A DNA stretch of 64,000 nt from Candidatus Heimdallarchaeota archaeon (GTDB lineage Archaea > Asgardarchaeota > Heimdallarchaeia > Hodarchaeales > Hodarchaeaceae): contig CP070695.1 in assembly GCA_020353515.1 (NCBI GenBank), positions 2,358,966 to 2,422,965 of the forward strand, read 5' to 3'. Both the position numbers and the translations under genes were made by a program. Shown here in pieces: positions 26,138 through 35,543 of this stretch (position 1 is its first letter; each line of letters starts with the position of its first letter). The notes beneath the pieces were generated by a model. It had not been told where the DNA came from, ran no database searches, and saw only the letters and a list, made by a program, of their open reading frames with translations.

Positions 26138-27256
26138 TTAAGTCATTTTCTTTACGACTTCTTCAGCTACTTCTAGTGTGGTATTAGAACCACCCATATC
26201 ATAAGTTCTTACTCTCTCTTCCTTTATAACGGTAGAAATTCCTTCTTCAATATTTTTTGCTATTTTTAGAAGGGAAGGATCACCCTTAGCGCCTAACCAA
26301 TCTAACATAAGTTTTACAGATAAGAATGCAGCAGTTGGATTTACCTTATACTGGCCAGCATATTTCGGTGCAGATCCATGAGTTGGTTCGAAAAGTCCAT
26401 AAACATCTCCATTTGACGATGCACTAGATGCAAATCCTAATCCTCCTACTAATTGAGCAGCAAGGTCGCTTATAATGTCACCAAACATATTTGTGGTAAC
26501 CATCACTCCATAATCTTGAGGATTTTTAATTAACCACATACACATTGCATCTATGTTTGTTTCCCACATTTCTACTTCGGGATAATCTTTAGCTACTTCA
26601 AAGGCGATTCGTCGAAACATACCACACGTCTGTCGGATAACATTAGCTTTATGTATCACAGTCACGGTTGGGTATCCAAATTTTTTTGCATAATCGAATG
26701 CTGTGACTAAAATTCTACGACAACCTTTTTCAGTAAATACACGGACAGAAGCAGTGGATTTTTCAGGATTAAATTTCTTAAATTTCTCTAGTGAGGCGAG
26801 CTGTTTGAATTCTTCCCCACTATCGTATTCAATTCCTATATAAAGACCTTCAGTGTTCTCTCTAAATGTTATCAGGTCAATATCATCCCTATAATTGAGT
26901 GGATTACCTGGATATGCCTTGGTAGGGCGCATATTAGAGTACAAGTCGAAAATCTGTCGTAAACGGACAATTGGCGAGCGATATGGGATTCCGAACTTCT
27001 GAACTGTCTTAACTACTTCTGGATCTGTTGTTGAACGGGAAGTAATTGCTCCAAATAGAGCAGCGTCAGTTTCTTTCATTCCCTCAACTGTCCTGTCAGG
27101 GAGAGGATCTCCTTCAGCTTTGAAAATATCAAACCCAATATCTAGTGGGATATATTCCGCATCAAAGTTAGTTGCGTCAAGGACAATTCGGGCAGCCTCT
27201 AAAACATCATTACCTATTCCATCACCAGGCATATACGCAATCTTGTATTTAGTCAT
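26138..27256 (-). CDS. Isocitrate/isopropylmalate dehydrogenase family
   Basis: A beta-decarboxylating NAD(P)-dependent dehydrogenase, 372 residues. GDGIGNDVLEAARIVL opens the fold; FRENTEGLYIGIEYD is the substrate/cofactor region; MFGDIISDLAAQLVGGLG carries the metal-binding Asp residues; LFEPTHGSAPKYAG binds the nucleotide. ENTEGLY and RQIFDLYSNMRP resemble isocitrate and homoisocitrate dehydrogenases more than LeuB (which has ELTGGIY-like residues), so an isocitrate-type substrate is favoured. The upstream HD gene ends directly before it; ATG 27256 after GGTGG is preferred over GTG 27265. Confidence 0.88.
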   Translation of the reverse strand: MTKYKIAYMPGDGIGNDVLEAARIVLDATNFDAEYIPLDIGFDIFKAEGDPLPDRTVEGMKETDAALFGAITSRSTTDPEVVKTVQKFGIPYRSPIVRLRQIFDLYSNMRPTKAYPGNPLNYRDDIDLITFRENTEGLYIGIEYDSGEEFKQLASLEKFKKFNPEKSTASVRVFTEKGCRRILVTAFDYAKKFGYPTVTVIHKANVIRQTCGMFRRIAFEVAKDYPEVEMWETNIDAMCMWLIKNPQDYGVMVTTNMFGDIISDLAAQLVGGLGFASSASSNGDVYGLFEPTHGSAPKYAGQYKVNPTAAFLSVKLMLDWLGAKGDPSLLKIAKNIEEGISTVIKEERVRTYDMGGSNTTLEVAEEVVKKMT

Positions 27257-27265
27257 AAATTCCAC

Positions 27266-27829
27266 CTATTTTGATTCTAGTGAGATTTTTAACGGACCAA
27301 AATGTAAAAAATCGCAACGATGTACAATTTCACCTTCGATAGTTCGTCCAGGTCCTTTATCTCCTTCCCAAGAGTGTTGATAAATGTTTTGTACGACGTC
27401 AAATGGAAGCTCGTGTTTCATCGCTAATCCTGCTCCAGTAATAGGGTGTCTAAGTTTGTTTCCAACATTTGATTTCACTACTTCTCCACTCGATGTCAAA
27501 GCAAATTCGAGTGGCTTTCCTATATCATGAAGAATTGCACTCGCAACAAGAATATCATGGTTCACAGGAATTCCTTGTTTTTCTAGTATAGACGCAGATT
27601 GAAGGGCTAAGTCTGTCACGATTCTGACATGGTCAACAAAAGGTACCTTTACACCAGGAATAACAAGGGTAAATGGAAAATCCATGTTCTTCCATCCATT
27701 TCCATCATTACCCATTTTTAGAGCTTCAACACATACATCTATCACTTTCTGTCTCAATGTATTGTCTGAAATCTGCGCTAACTGGTTTGAGAAGACTTCT
27801 TGCACATAATCATCCAATGTTTTCACCAA
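27266..27829 (-). CDS. HD-domain metal-dependent phosphohydrolase
   Basis: A 187-residue HD-domain protein. The signature LVASAILHDIGKPLEF holds the metal-binding HD pair; an upstream His (VDHVRIVTDLAL) and later His residues (RHPITGAGLAMKHELP, IYQHSWEG) complete the usual HD site. These enzymes hydrolyse phosphate esters of nucleotides or related compounds; the substrate here is unknown. Its TAG stop is directly followed, in the same frame, by the dehydrogenase gene, so the two are tightly coupled. Confidence 0.82.
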   Translation of the reverse strand: MVKTLDDYVQEVFSNQLAQISDNTLRQKVIDVCVEALKMGNDGNGWKNMDFPFTLVIPGVKVPFVDHVRIVTDLALQSASILEKQGIPVNHDILVASAILHDIGKPLEFALTSSGEVVKSNVGNKLRHPITGAGLAMKHELPFDVVQNIYQHSWEGDKGPGRTIEGEIVHRCDFLHFGPLKISLESK

Positions 27830-27957
27830 TATTCATTCTGATCTAATGATTATTCTATTGATACAAGTTAGAAGACGAAAAAGGATGAAAATATTTATCG
27901 AATAAACATTGTTGTAATTCATTTCATTCTTAAAAGGTGAGAGCTTCTTGATTAGAT

Positions 27958-29976
27958 TTAGAGATCATCCCCATTTTTTCCGAGTTCTTCGGATTTAAAG
28001 TTCTCATGGGTACTTGAAAAATCATGAGAACTTCTCACTTCTTCAGATTCATCTTTTTCTGAAGTCTCATAACTAAAATCCTTTTTCTCTCTCAAGCGAT
28101 GTCGAACTCCTGAATACAAGAAAATTATGGCTACACTCAGAAAAATAATCAATCCAAGGGGGAGGATCAAGAATTCATTCATTTCAAAATCCATCTGAAA
28201 GATTTGGGAAAGAGTCTGGTTTGCAGATGGAGGTGGAGGTCCTTCTCCTGAAGGAATGGAACCAATACCCATGGTTAACAAATACCAGAGAAGTTCGGTA
28301 CCGATAAGGCAAATAACTACACAACTAGCAATAATTTTGCGATTTCTCCTATATTCATGTACAACAAAATACATCAAAAATAGAATGAAAAACCAAGTAC
28401 TAACAGTCAGAAGGCCATGAATCCAGTCACCTGGATGAGACATAAATGTATCTGGTAGAAAATACCAACCGTTATTAGTATGCTTGAGAAGATAAAACAT
28501 CTCTTGTGTTGTTCGTTGGGTGGGGATCATCCAAAACCATGGACTTCTTGAACTTATATCTACACGTGAGTAAGAATAAAAAGGATTCTGACCAGATCTC
28601 ATTTCCATATTGACTTCAATAAGGGTTCCTAATCCTGGTACTCTTGTAAATATTGTAGCTGCCATTGAAAAAAAGAAAATGGGACATAAAGCTCCTATAA
28701 TAAGAATTATTATACCAAAATTCCGAAAAATACCCCTTAAGTTTTTTTTAATTAGATCCTGATAGTTTTCTCTTAGATTACTATAGTAATCTTGCATGGT
28801 TTTTAGTAAAGAAGTATTAGCTTCAGAACAGGCTTTGTATAACTCTTTATTAGTTATTATCTGAATTCCACATATAAGAACAACCGCTCCGAGAGAAAAA
28901 CTCTTGATAATTGTTTTTAATAAACTTCCTCCTAAATCTCCAAATAAAATTGTACGGTCCACAAAAATAACTAATCCAAAAGGAATTACAGGAAGAAGAA
29001 TTATAAGAGAAAAGAGGAGTGGTTTCAGTACATCTTCTGAAAAACGAAAATCAAGAAGTGAGTCTAACCATGGTGGTATCGAAGAAGTTGACCAGAATGT
29101 TGTTATTCCATCAAAAAAGAGATAGAAAAAGAGGAAAATCCCTATAGAAACGAAAATTAATAGGAACAGTGAGTATAATTCTTTTAATGGAAGGAAAAAT
29201 GGGTGGAACATTGTCAAAAATTGAATATAGATTACACAATTTACTAAAGATCTTAATATAATTGGGTATTTCACATTTTGGGTCTTATGAAACACGATAG
29301 CAAGAATCAAGCCACTGAATATTCGAATTACAAAATCCCAGATTGCTTGTTCTTCTGAATAAATAACAAGATTTGAGATAAAAGGAGAAATAGCATACAT
29401 TAAGGAAGATAAAACTAAAATCCAGCCAATTCGAATTTGTTTCTTAGATAAAACTTGTATTATGACTTTTCTATATAGTAGTTCTTCAAAAATAGGTAAA
29501 ATCGCAAATAATAGCGAGACCAGAACTATCTGATAACCGATATAGTCAATTGACACACGAGATAATATTATCTCTGGCCATACTTTGATGATTGTAGCTT
29601 TATCAGAAATTATGAGCAAAGGATTGTTTAGGTTTTGCATTAAGAAAGTGGTACATCCTACATAAATCAAAATTACACCCAAGTAGGTTTGTAATTTTAT
29701 ATCTCGAGAAGCTTCAATTTCTTCTAATCTCAGTTTTTGGGTTAGTAATAAGAAGATAACAAGTATTCCTATTCCTTTGGCTAATGTTAATACCACAAGA
29801 TCCAAGAATTCGTCTGAATATGGTAATATCTCGCTATTCATATTTTTTATAGTTGATACCATGAATTCTAGTATGGTAAAAACGATTAATTCACTTGAAA
29901 GCACAAAAAGAACAATAAAGACTGGTAATAACGCATGATTCTTTAATTTTTTAGGCAAAATCAAGTAAATAACCAT
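27958..29976 (-). CDS. Large polytopic CPBP-type membrane protease
   Basis: A 672-residue membrane protein with roughly twelve or more hydrophobic segments. LPIFEELLYRKVIIQ near residues 160-174 is the EExxxR motif of the CPBP/Rce1 family (CAAX-type intramembrane metalloproteases), and IVFHKTQNVKYPIILRSLVN supplies the later His and Asn. Only about 250 residues form that domain; the remainder is an unrecognised membrane region with an extracytoplasmic stretch (FTRVPGLGTLIEVNMEMRSG) and an acidic cytosolic tail. The family cleaves prenylated or peptide substrates in the membrane. Upstream of it on the same strand is the anchored surface protein gene. Confidence 0.72.
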   Translation of the reverse strand: MVIYLILPKKLKNHALLPVFIVLFVLSSELIVFTILEFMVSTIKNMNSEILPYSDEFLDLVVLTLAKGIGILVIFLLLTQKLRLEEIEASRDIKLQTYLGVILIYVGCTTFLMQNLNNPLLIISDKATIIKVWPEIILSRVSIDYIGYQIVLVSLLFAILPIFEELLYRKVIIQVLSKKQIRIGWILVLSSLMYAISPFISNLVIYSEEQAIWDFVIRIFSGLILAIVFHKTQNVKYPIILRSLVNCVIYIQFLTMFHPFFLPLKELYSLFLLIFVSIGIFLFFYLFFDGITTFWSTSSIPPWLDSLLDFRFSEDVLKPLLFSLIILLPVIPFGLVIFVDRTILFGDLGGSLLKTIIKSFSLGAVVLICGIQIITNKELYKACSEANTSLLKTMQDYYSNLRENYQDLIKKNLRGIFRNFGIIILIIGALCPIFFFSMAATIFTRVPGLGTLIEVNMEMRSGQNPFYSYSRVDISSRSPWFWMIPTQRTTQEMFYLLKHTNNGWYFLPDTFMSHPGDWIHGLLTVSTWFFILFLMYFVVHEYRRNRKIIASCVVICLIGTELLWYLLTMGIGSIPSGEGPPPPSANQTLSQIFQMDFEMNEFLILPLGLIIFLSVAIIFLYSGVRHRLREKKDFSYETSEKDESEEVRSSHDFSSTHENFKSEELGKNGDDL

Positions 29977-30155
29977 GTTAATTGGATAATGTTTAAGTAA
30001 TTATTCGAGAAATTTAACCATTTCTCTTAATAATTCTTCTCTCGAATTCATTTAGAGACCTGATAAGAACTATGAATCTTTCTGTTTTTTCTCTCATAAA
30101 AAAACTTCTCATAGAAAAGATGTAAAGGATGATAGTTAAAGGAGAATTAAACGAA

Positions 30156-30183
30156 TAAAATAAAAAATAAAGAAAAGGAAAAA
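30156..30183 (-). terminator. T-rich region after surface protein gene
   Basis: Minus-strand CCTTTTTCCTTTTCTTTATT and following T-rich sequence begin about 24 bases after the stop of the surface protein gene: a likely terminator. Confidence 0.4.
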
Positions 30184-30206
30184 GGGGAGGAAGGAGTTGG
30201 GATACC

Positions 30207-32078
30207 CTACTTTCGTCGCTTAATGATCACTGAGACAGCAGCGACTAACACCAACGCTGGAATAATGGAGAAACCTGGAGTAGGAAGTCCACCACCGTCT
30301 CCATCTTCGCCTTCGGTGTCTTTAGGTAATTTTGTTGGATCAGGAATATTATCGATATCTTTGTTGACAATTTCAGCGTTGAATTCTATTTGGATAGACC
30401 CATCATCGTATATAGGTTCGTACTCATAGGTTTCCTCGTTCCATTCTGAGCCAAATGGGAATTCTTCGAACATGGCATCCAACAAAAGATCAATACCCAT
30501 GCTAACAATCAAACCCTTTGTAGTATATCCGAGCCACATTTCGATTGTAGCAGTGACTTCTACATAAGGTTCCTCAGGATCCTCGGATGGCCACTCAGCT
30601 GCTTGTGTAGAATCAAAAACTACGTCAAGTTCACCGGTGAAATAGAAGAACTTGTATTCATTATTTCCACGGATTTCATAAGTAACATCGAGTTTATCAA
30701 GGGTGATTCCTATATCACCTAACGCATCCTCAGCTTCAGAAGCCGTTACTGCTTCCTCTAGAAGCTCTACAATAGATGAAATGGTTAATGTAGAGGCTTG
30801 CCACATATCCCAATCAGGTGTGATACCAGGAGCGATAAGGGGGATGATGCCATTCGATGAAAACGGATATAATTGCCAGTTTCGGTAGGGGCCTGACGAC
30901 CATTCGCCATAATCGTAACAGGGAGAACCGATGAAACCATTCCACCACAAGGGTTCTTCCATCTGTTCAAGATTATTTCCATCGTAAACTGAGACATCAG
31001 TCTCATAGAAGCATCCGTCTACATCAGTAACTTCAAATTCGAAAATATCCTCGCCATCAGCATCATCAATTGTATCCTGCATCTCGTCTAGCTGATCTTT
31101 GAAATCTTGATGCGCGTCAAACCAACCCTCTGGTGTATAATCGAATGTAGCTTCAGCCATCTCGAGAGTGATTGTTTCTTCGTCTAAGATTTCATCTGGA
31201 AGAGGATTGTGTCTCTTACTCTCAAAGGCTACTTCAACATTCATCTCAACATTTGTCTCGTCTCCAATATCTCCATCGAAACTACCTGTTACTCGTTTGA
31301 AAACTCCTGCATGATCTCCAGATGCAAACCATGCGACTTCAAGAGTGATATCAGCATCAATTTCAGGACCACCAACTGGTTCAGGATAATACACTGAGGT
31401 CTCTTCAGTCCACCACCAAGGTTCTGTAGTTGTGTATTCAGTGGTGTATTCGAGCTCAGCCCCCTCACCAACGTGTCCTTCAATTGTAACTATGAATTCA
31501 CCTTCTTTTTCTTCAGTTGTGAGGTCAACACCTGCATCTTCTAATTGTTCAGCAAGTTCATCGAATAAGTCATCCTCATACTGAGACCACTCGTTAGCAT
31601 CAAGATAGAATGGTAATCCAGCATATTGTCCATCAAAGTCCTCAGCGATAAATTCTAGAAAATCACTACCAGGGATAGGTGTTCCGATACCCATACCAAC
31701 GCCCTTAGGAATAATAAATGCATCACCAAAAATTTCTTCAACATCAGGGGTAAGAGATTCTTCAGGGATAGGAATCTCAATGCTTCTTCCTAAAACAACA
31801 TAAGCATTTAGGGCATAAAAACCATCATTTGCATCAACTGCCATTACTTTTACGCCAAGAGTACTACCTGCAAGATCCAATACAAAATCTTCCATTGGAA
31901 AAGGTGCTTCCATTCCTCCTAGCAAGTCCTCCCAAGGGACGTCGAATTCTGTTACCTCATATATAAAGGTGTCACCAGGTTCCATGACATCTTCATCTAC
32001 CTCGGCAATCCCTATTGATGGGACTAATAATAGCAAGAAGATACTGATTGCTATCATAAATGAAAATTTTTTTCTCAT
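30207..32078 (-). CDS. Secreted surface protein with PGF-like C-terminal anchor
   Basis: A 623-residue exported protein. Residues 1-25 are a signal peptide (KKFSFMIAISIFLLLLVPSIG, cleaved around AE). The mature part is very acidic, rich in D/E and aromatic residues, with repeated beta-like segments (ADITLEVAWFASGDHAGVFK, VEMNVEVAFESK, VEVTATIEMWLGY). The C-terminus has a glycine-rich linker GEDGDGGG, then LPTPGFSIIPALVLVAAVSV and IIKRRK: a PGF-like motif, hydrophobic helix and basic tail, the tripartite form of archaeosortase-type sorting signals. Probably an abundant cell-surface protein. Its ligand is unknown. Confidence 0.8.
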   Translation of the reverse strand: MRKKFSFMIAISIFLLLLVPSIGIAEVDEDVMEPGDTFIYEVTEFDVPWEDLLGGMEAPFPMEDFVLDLAGSTLGVKVMAVDANDGFYALNAYVVLGRSIEIPIPEESLTPDVEEIFGDAFIIPKGVGMGIGTPIPGSDFLEFIAEDFDGQYAGLPFYLDANEWSQYEDDLFDELAEQLEDAGVDLTTEEKEGEFIVTIEGHVGEGAELEYTTEYTTTEPWWWTEETSVYYPEPVGGPEIDADITLEVAWFASGDHAGVFKRVTGSFDGDIGDETNVEMNVEVAFESKRHNPLPDEILDEETITLEMAEATFDYTPEGWFDAHQDFKDQLDEMQDTIDDADGEDIFEFEVTDVDGCFYETDVSVYDGNNLEQMEEPLWWNGFIGSPCYDYGEWSSGPYRNWQLYPFSSNGIIPLIAPGITPDWDMWQASTLTISSIVELLEEAVTASEAEDALGDIGITLDKLDVTYEIRGNNEYKFFYFTGELDVVFDSTQAAEWPSEDPEEPYVEVTATIEMWLGYTTKGLIVSMGIDLLLDAMFEEFPFGSEWNEETYEYEPIYDDGSIQIEFNAEIVNKDIDNIPDPTKLPKDTEGEDGDGGGLPTPGFSIIPALVLVAAVSVIIKRRK

Positions 32079-32228
32079 TCTTGTTTCCTCGTTTTTTAAG
32101 AAGTCTTTATTGAATAAAGATTCAGGTACAATTTCTAATTATCAAAAAATATAAGAGTTTCCAAATGGTAACACGAAAAATATATTCTAAAATGGATTTA
32201 CCATTCATTCAAATTTCTGATATTGATT

Positions 32229-32870
32229 TTATTCGACTGCTACATGATCAATTTCTCCTAATTTAACTCGTCCTATGAGAAAGAGTAACCAGCTTGGTAA
32301 GAGGAGAATCATACTAAAAGCAGATTGAAGATATAAGTCGCTTCCTATTATCGCAAAAACTACTCCTATAAAGAGAGTAACATGTTGAATTAATCTAATA
32401 TTTGGTTTAAGAACAAAAAAATACCGACTATAAGAAATTAGAATCAGAACTATTCCTATTAACAAAAAGGTTATGAATGAGTTATTGGAAAACCAATTAG
32501 GATATAAAAAATACATTAGAAATAATAATTCAGCAAAAACAATGCTTAGGAAACTCCCTACGCATCCAGAACAAATAGAATGCTCTCCAAGCTGAAATTC
32601 ATGATCAACTTGTAATGGAGGAGGATGATGATTGAGGTCAATTCTACAGCTAGGAAACAATCCTGAAAAGGAGAATTGAAAATGAAGGAGTCTAGGAATA
32701 ATCGATAATCCTGCAAACATAAACATTCCAATTAAAAATTGCCGTGTGATCCAATCCTCATCCAAGGGACTTGAAATATCTCGAGTCAGAATTGTAGCTA
32801 TGCAGATACTGACTATCAACACGGAAAAGGGAGTACCGATAATCAAGGCTTTTTTTATAGCAGTATTCAA
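32229..32870 (-). CDS. DUF2085-like membrane protein
   Basis: A 213-residue membrane protein with about five hydrophobic segments. The soluble loop HHPPPLQVDHEFQLGEHSICSGC contains the His/Cys cluster; EHSICSGCVGSF resembles the PLCARCTG motif of DUF2085 proteins, in which cysteines and histidines may bind a metal. Function is unknown. It diverges from the epimerase gene at 32982. Confidence 0.55.
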   Translation of the reverse strand: MNTAIKKALIIGTPFSVLIVSICIATILTRDISSPLDEDWITRQFLIGMFMFAGLSIIPRLLHFQFSFSGLFPSCRIDLNHHPPPLQVDHEFQLGEHSICSGCVGSFLSIVFAELLFLMYFLYPNWFSNNSFITFLLIGIVLILISYSRYFFVLKPNIRLIQHVTLFIGVVFAIIGSDLYLQSAFSMILLLPSWLLFLIGRVKLGEIDHVAVE

Positions 32871-32981
32871 AAGGAAGCACCTATGAATTGATGTTCAGTT
32901 AGGTTGAGGAAGAAATTTAAAACTACCTAAGAACTTATGCTGTTTTAGTGAATTCAGACTAGTTCCCTCGAGATGAGTTAA

Positions 32982-33977
32982 GTGAAATTCATGGTTACAG
33001 GTGGTAGTGGTTTCGTAGGGAGTCACATTGTTGATGCTTTAGAAAAACATTTTCCTCCCTCAAGCATATCACTAATTGTTCGTAATCCAACGAAAGTAAA
33101 AATACGATCAGAGGCAGGAATTACTGTTTTTCAAGGGGATATTACTAATCTTGAATCATTACACCGTGTTATGACAGATTTTCGTCCTAATGTTGTAATT
33201 CATGCCGCAGCACTGGCAGATGATTGGGCTCCCCTCTCAAAATTGATGGAGACAAATGCTCAAGGTACTCAAAATATAATTGATGCAATGGTTCAATCAT
33301 GTACAGCTGATTTGCTGATTCACATTTCTTCCTCAGGAGTTTATCCTAGAAAAACTTCTGTTCATTTAGCTGAAGATACTCCATATGGGCCATATGGTGA
33401 TTACCATAAATCTAAAGTAGCTGCGGAAGAGATAGTCAAGGCTACAATGGAAAAGAGACTTGTAAATACTACAATAATACGCCCACCCAACGTTATGGGA
33501 ATTAGAGATTTCACACATATGGCAAGAATATGTCAGGCCATTAAAAAAAGGAAATTTCCCATTATAAATGAAGGTAAGGCCATTCAGACATGGGTAGCTG
33601 CAGAGGATTTAGCACAAGCAGTCATTCTTGCTATAAACCTGCAAAAAAAGGCAAGTGGTCAAATATATAATGTTAAATCATTTGAAATATCTGTGAAAGA
33701 ACTTTACAATCAAATTGCGTCAAGATTAAACATTACAAAACCTCCCAAAAAATATTCTTACCGTTTAGCATATATCGGAGGATTTATTTCAGAAATTATT
33801 GGAAAATTAAAACAAAAACCCTCTACTCTTAATCGTTACCGTGTTATCAAATTTGGTAAGGATCGCCTTTTTGATGATTCAAAAATTCGTTCTGAGCTGA
33901 ATTATCAACCTATAGCGTCAGCAAAAGATACAATCGCAGACACGGTGACATGGCTACAAAAAGAAGGAATAGTATGA
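32982..33977 (+). CDS. NAD-dependent epimerase / extended SDR
   Basis: An extended short-chain dehydrogenase of 331 residues. VTGGSGFVGSHIVDAL is the N-terminal NAD(P) loop, HISSSGVYP carries the catalytic Ser, and YGDYHKSK holds the YxxxK pair. IIRPPNVMG is the conserved substrate-side segment. It resembles sugar-nucleotide epimerases and 3-beta-hydroxysteroid dehydrogenase-like proteins; the substrate cannot be assigned. GTG 32982 is used as start. The DinB gene follows after 13 bases, and the NMN adenylyltransferase-like gene after that, so these may share a transcript. Confidence 0.88.
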   Translation: MKFMVTGGSGFVGSHIVDALEKHFPPSSISLIVRNPTKVKIRSEAGITVFQGDITNLESLHRVMTDFRPNVVIHAAALADDWAPLSKLMETNAQGTQNIIDAMVQSCTADLLIHISSSGVYPRKTSVHLAEDTPYGPYGDYHKSKVAAEEIVKATMEKRLVNTTIIRPPNVMGIRDFTHMARICQAIKKRKFPIINEGKAIQTWVAAEDLAQAVILAINLQKKASGQIYNVKSFEISVKELYNQIASRLNITKPPKKYSYRLAYIGGFISEIIGKLKQKPSTLNRYRVIKFGKDRLFDDSKIRSELNYQPIASAKDTIADTVTWLQKEGIV

Positions 33978-33990
33978 TTGATGTGAGTTT

Positions 33991-34488
33991 ATGGAAGCAA
34001 GATACATCATTAGAACATTATGTTATGCGCTAGAGAATCAAGTACGTTTTGTTACCAATGATTTAAATGATGAGGATCTACGGTGGAGATCTGATATTGG
34101 ATCTCCAGCCATCGGATGGATAGTAGGTCATGTATTGGTTGGACATGATATGATTGCTAGTCATCGGTTTTGTGGAAATGCAATAATCCTCTCTGAAGAG
34201 TATAGTACCAACTTTGGAATGGGTACTAATGGAGATTTTCCTGAACCTTTCACTTTAGATGATCTTTTTATTAAATTTAAACAGGTAAATGGGAAAATAA
34301 CTAAAGTTCTGAGTGATAAAAATGATAAGTGGCTTGAAGAATTTTATGATGACTCTGGATTCCCTCCAAATTGGCAAAATAAAAATATCGGAAAAGCGTT
34401 CATTTTGCATTTTAACCATCAATTTACCCATACAGGGCAAATCTTAGAAATCAGACGAATGCGGGGTCGAGGAGCATGGGGGTTTTAA
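33991..34488 (+). CDS. DinB/YfiT-like metalloenzyme
   Basis: A 165-residue four-helix protein of the DinB/YfiT superfamily. Metal-binding histidines are expected in the helix IGWIVGHVLVGHDMIASHR and at HFNHQFTHTGQI near the C-terminus, the usual HxxxH pair. Members include bacillithiol/mycothiol S-transferases and maleylpyruvate isomerases; the thiol or substrate of this one is unknown. It is placed between the epimerase and the nucleotidyltransferase gene with short gaps. Confidence 0.75.
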   Translation: MEARYIIRTLCYALENQVRFVTNDLNDEDLRWRSDIGSPAIGWIVGHVLVGHDMIASHRFCGNAIILSEEYSTNFGMGTNGDFPEPFTLDDLFIKFKQVNGKITKVLSDKNDKWLEEFYDDSGFPPNWQNKNIGKAFILHFNHQFTHTGQILEIRRMRGRGAWGF

Positions 34489-34508
34489 TAGCTTTGTAAA
34501 TTCTAAAG

Positions 34509-35543
34509 ATGAGGAATTTGGACCAGAAGATTGCGAGAATTGTCAATGTGGAATGGATAGCTCAAGAACTACAACAAAAGTTTGAAACTACTGGACCATT
34601 AATTGAGGTTGTTGTTGATATCGTTCCAAAAACTATCCAGGTGAAGAAAGAAGCTTACAAACCGTCCCACTATCTTATTATCCAAGGGTCTTTCGATCCT
34701 CCTACTTCATCGCATATAAATCTTATTTCAAAAGCAATTTATCTTCACTCTAAACTCTATGCGTCAAACAAAATTAAAGTTTTACTCCTACTCTCGCTTT
34801 CTCATGTTGATAAAAGAATAGATGTCTTAAATCGCTCATTATTAGGTTATAGAGTCGAAATGCTAGAAAATTTATATTCTTCTCTTAAGATAAAAACCCC
34901 CATTTCGATTGGTTTGTCAAATGTGGCCCGATACATTGATTTAATTGATGCTATTCGGCAATTTTTTCCTAAAATAGAAAAATTATCATTTGTTATGGGG
35001 ATGGACGTCTTTAAGAAACTTCTGGATGCTTCTTACTACTCAAAGCCTGTCGAAGAAGTGTTACATCTGATTTTTAGAGCTAATTACTATATTGCAGGTA
35101 GAAGGGACGTTTTTTCAAAAAAAGAATTTGATACATTCCTCAATAAACATTTACACCAGAAATATCACCAATACGTTCATTTCTTATCTTTATCAAAATC
35201 CTATAGATTTCTAAATGCGACATCAATTCGAGAAAAATATTCTAATGATCAACCCATTCAGGAATTGTATACTCACTCCACGATAATTAAATATTTGAAA
35301 AAGAATAATATATACCGTCTAACACCAAAATGGATTGCAACGAAAATCGCAATCCATTTAGTTGTCCAATTGACATTAGAATCAGGTAAAGATCAAATAA
35401 TAGCAATTAAGATCTTGAGACAGTTGTTACCTGAAATTGAAAGAAAACCTGATTTGCAACAACAACTAATTAATGACTACAAATCCAAAAAAACAGAAGA
35501 AATTTCCAAGAGATGGAACCAATTAATCAACCTAATTTCGTAA
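34509..35543 (+). CDS. NMN adenylyltransferase-like nucleotidyltransferase
   Basis: A HIGH-superfamily adenylyltransferase. IIQGSFDPPTSSHINLISKA is the ATP-binding GxFDPxTxxH motif (residues about 58-77), and NATSIREKY is the S/NxTxxR motif near 238-246. At 344 residues it is longer than NadD (about 200): an N-terminal 55-residue domain and a C-terminal helical extension flank the core. It overlaps the next gene, a PncC-type NMN amidase, by 31 bases. NMN to nicotinate mononucleotide (PncC) and then to the dinucleotide would make a short NAD-recycling route, an inference from the pair. Confidence 0.8.
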   Translation: MRNLDQKIARIVNVEWIAQELQQKFETTGPLIEVVVDIVPKTIQVKKEAYKPSHYLIIQGSFDPPTSSHINLISKAIYLHSKLYASNKIKVLLLLSLSHVDKRIDVLNRSLLGYRVEMLENLYSSLKIKTPISIGLSNVARYIDLIDAIRQFFPKIEKLSFVMGMDVFKKLLDASYYSKPVEEVLHLIFRANYYIAGRRDVFSKKEFDTFLNKHLHQKYHQYVHFLSLSKSYRFLNATSIREKYSNDQPIQELYTHSTIIKYLKKNNIYRLTPKWIATKIAIHLVVQLTLESGKDQIIAIKILRQLLPEIERKPDLQQQLINDYKSKKTEEISKRWNQLINLIS

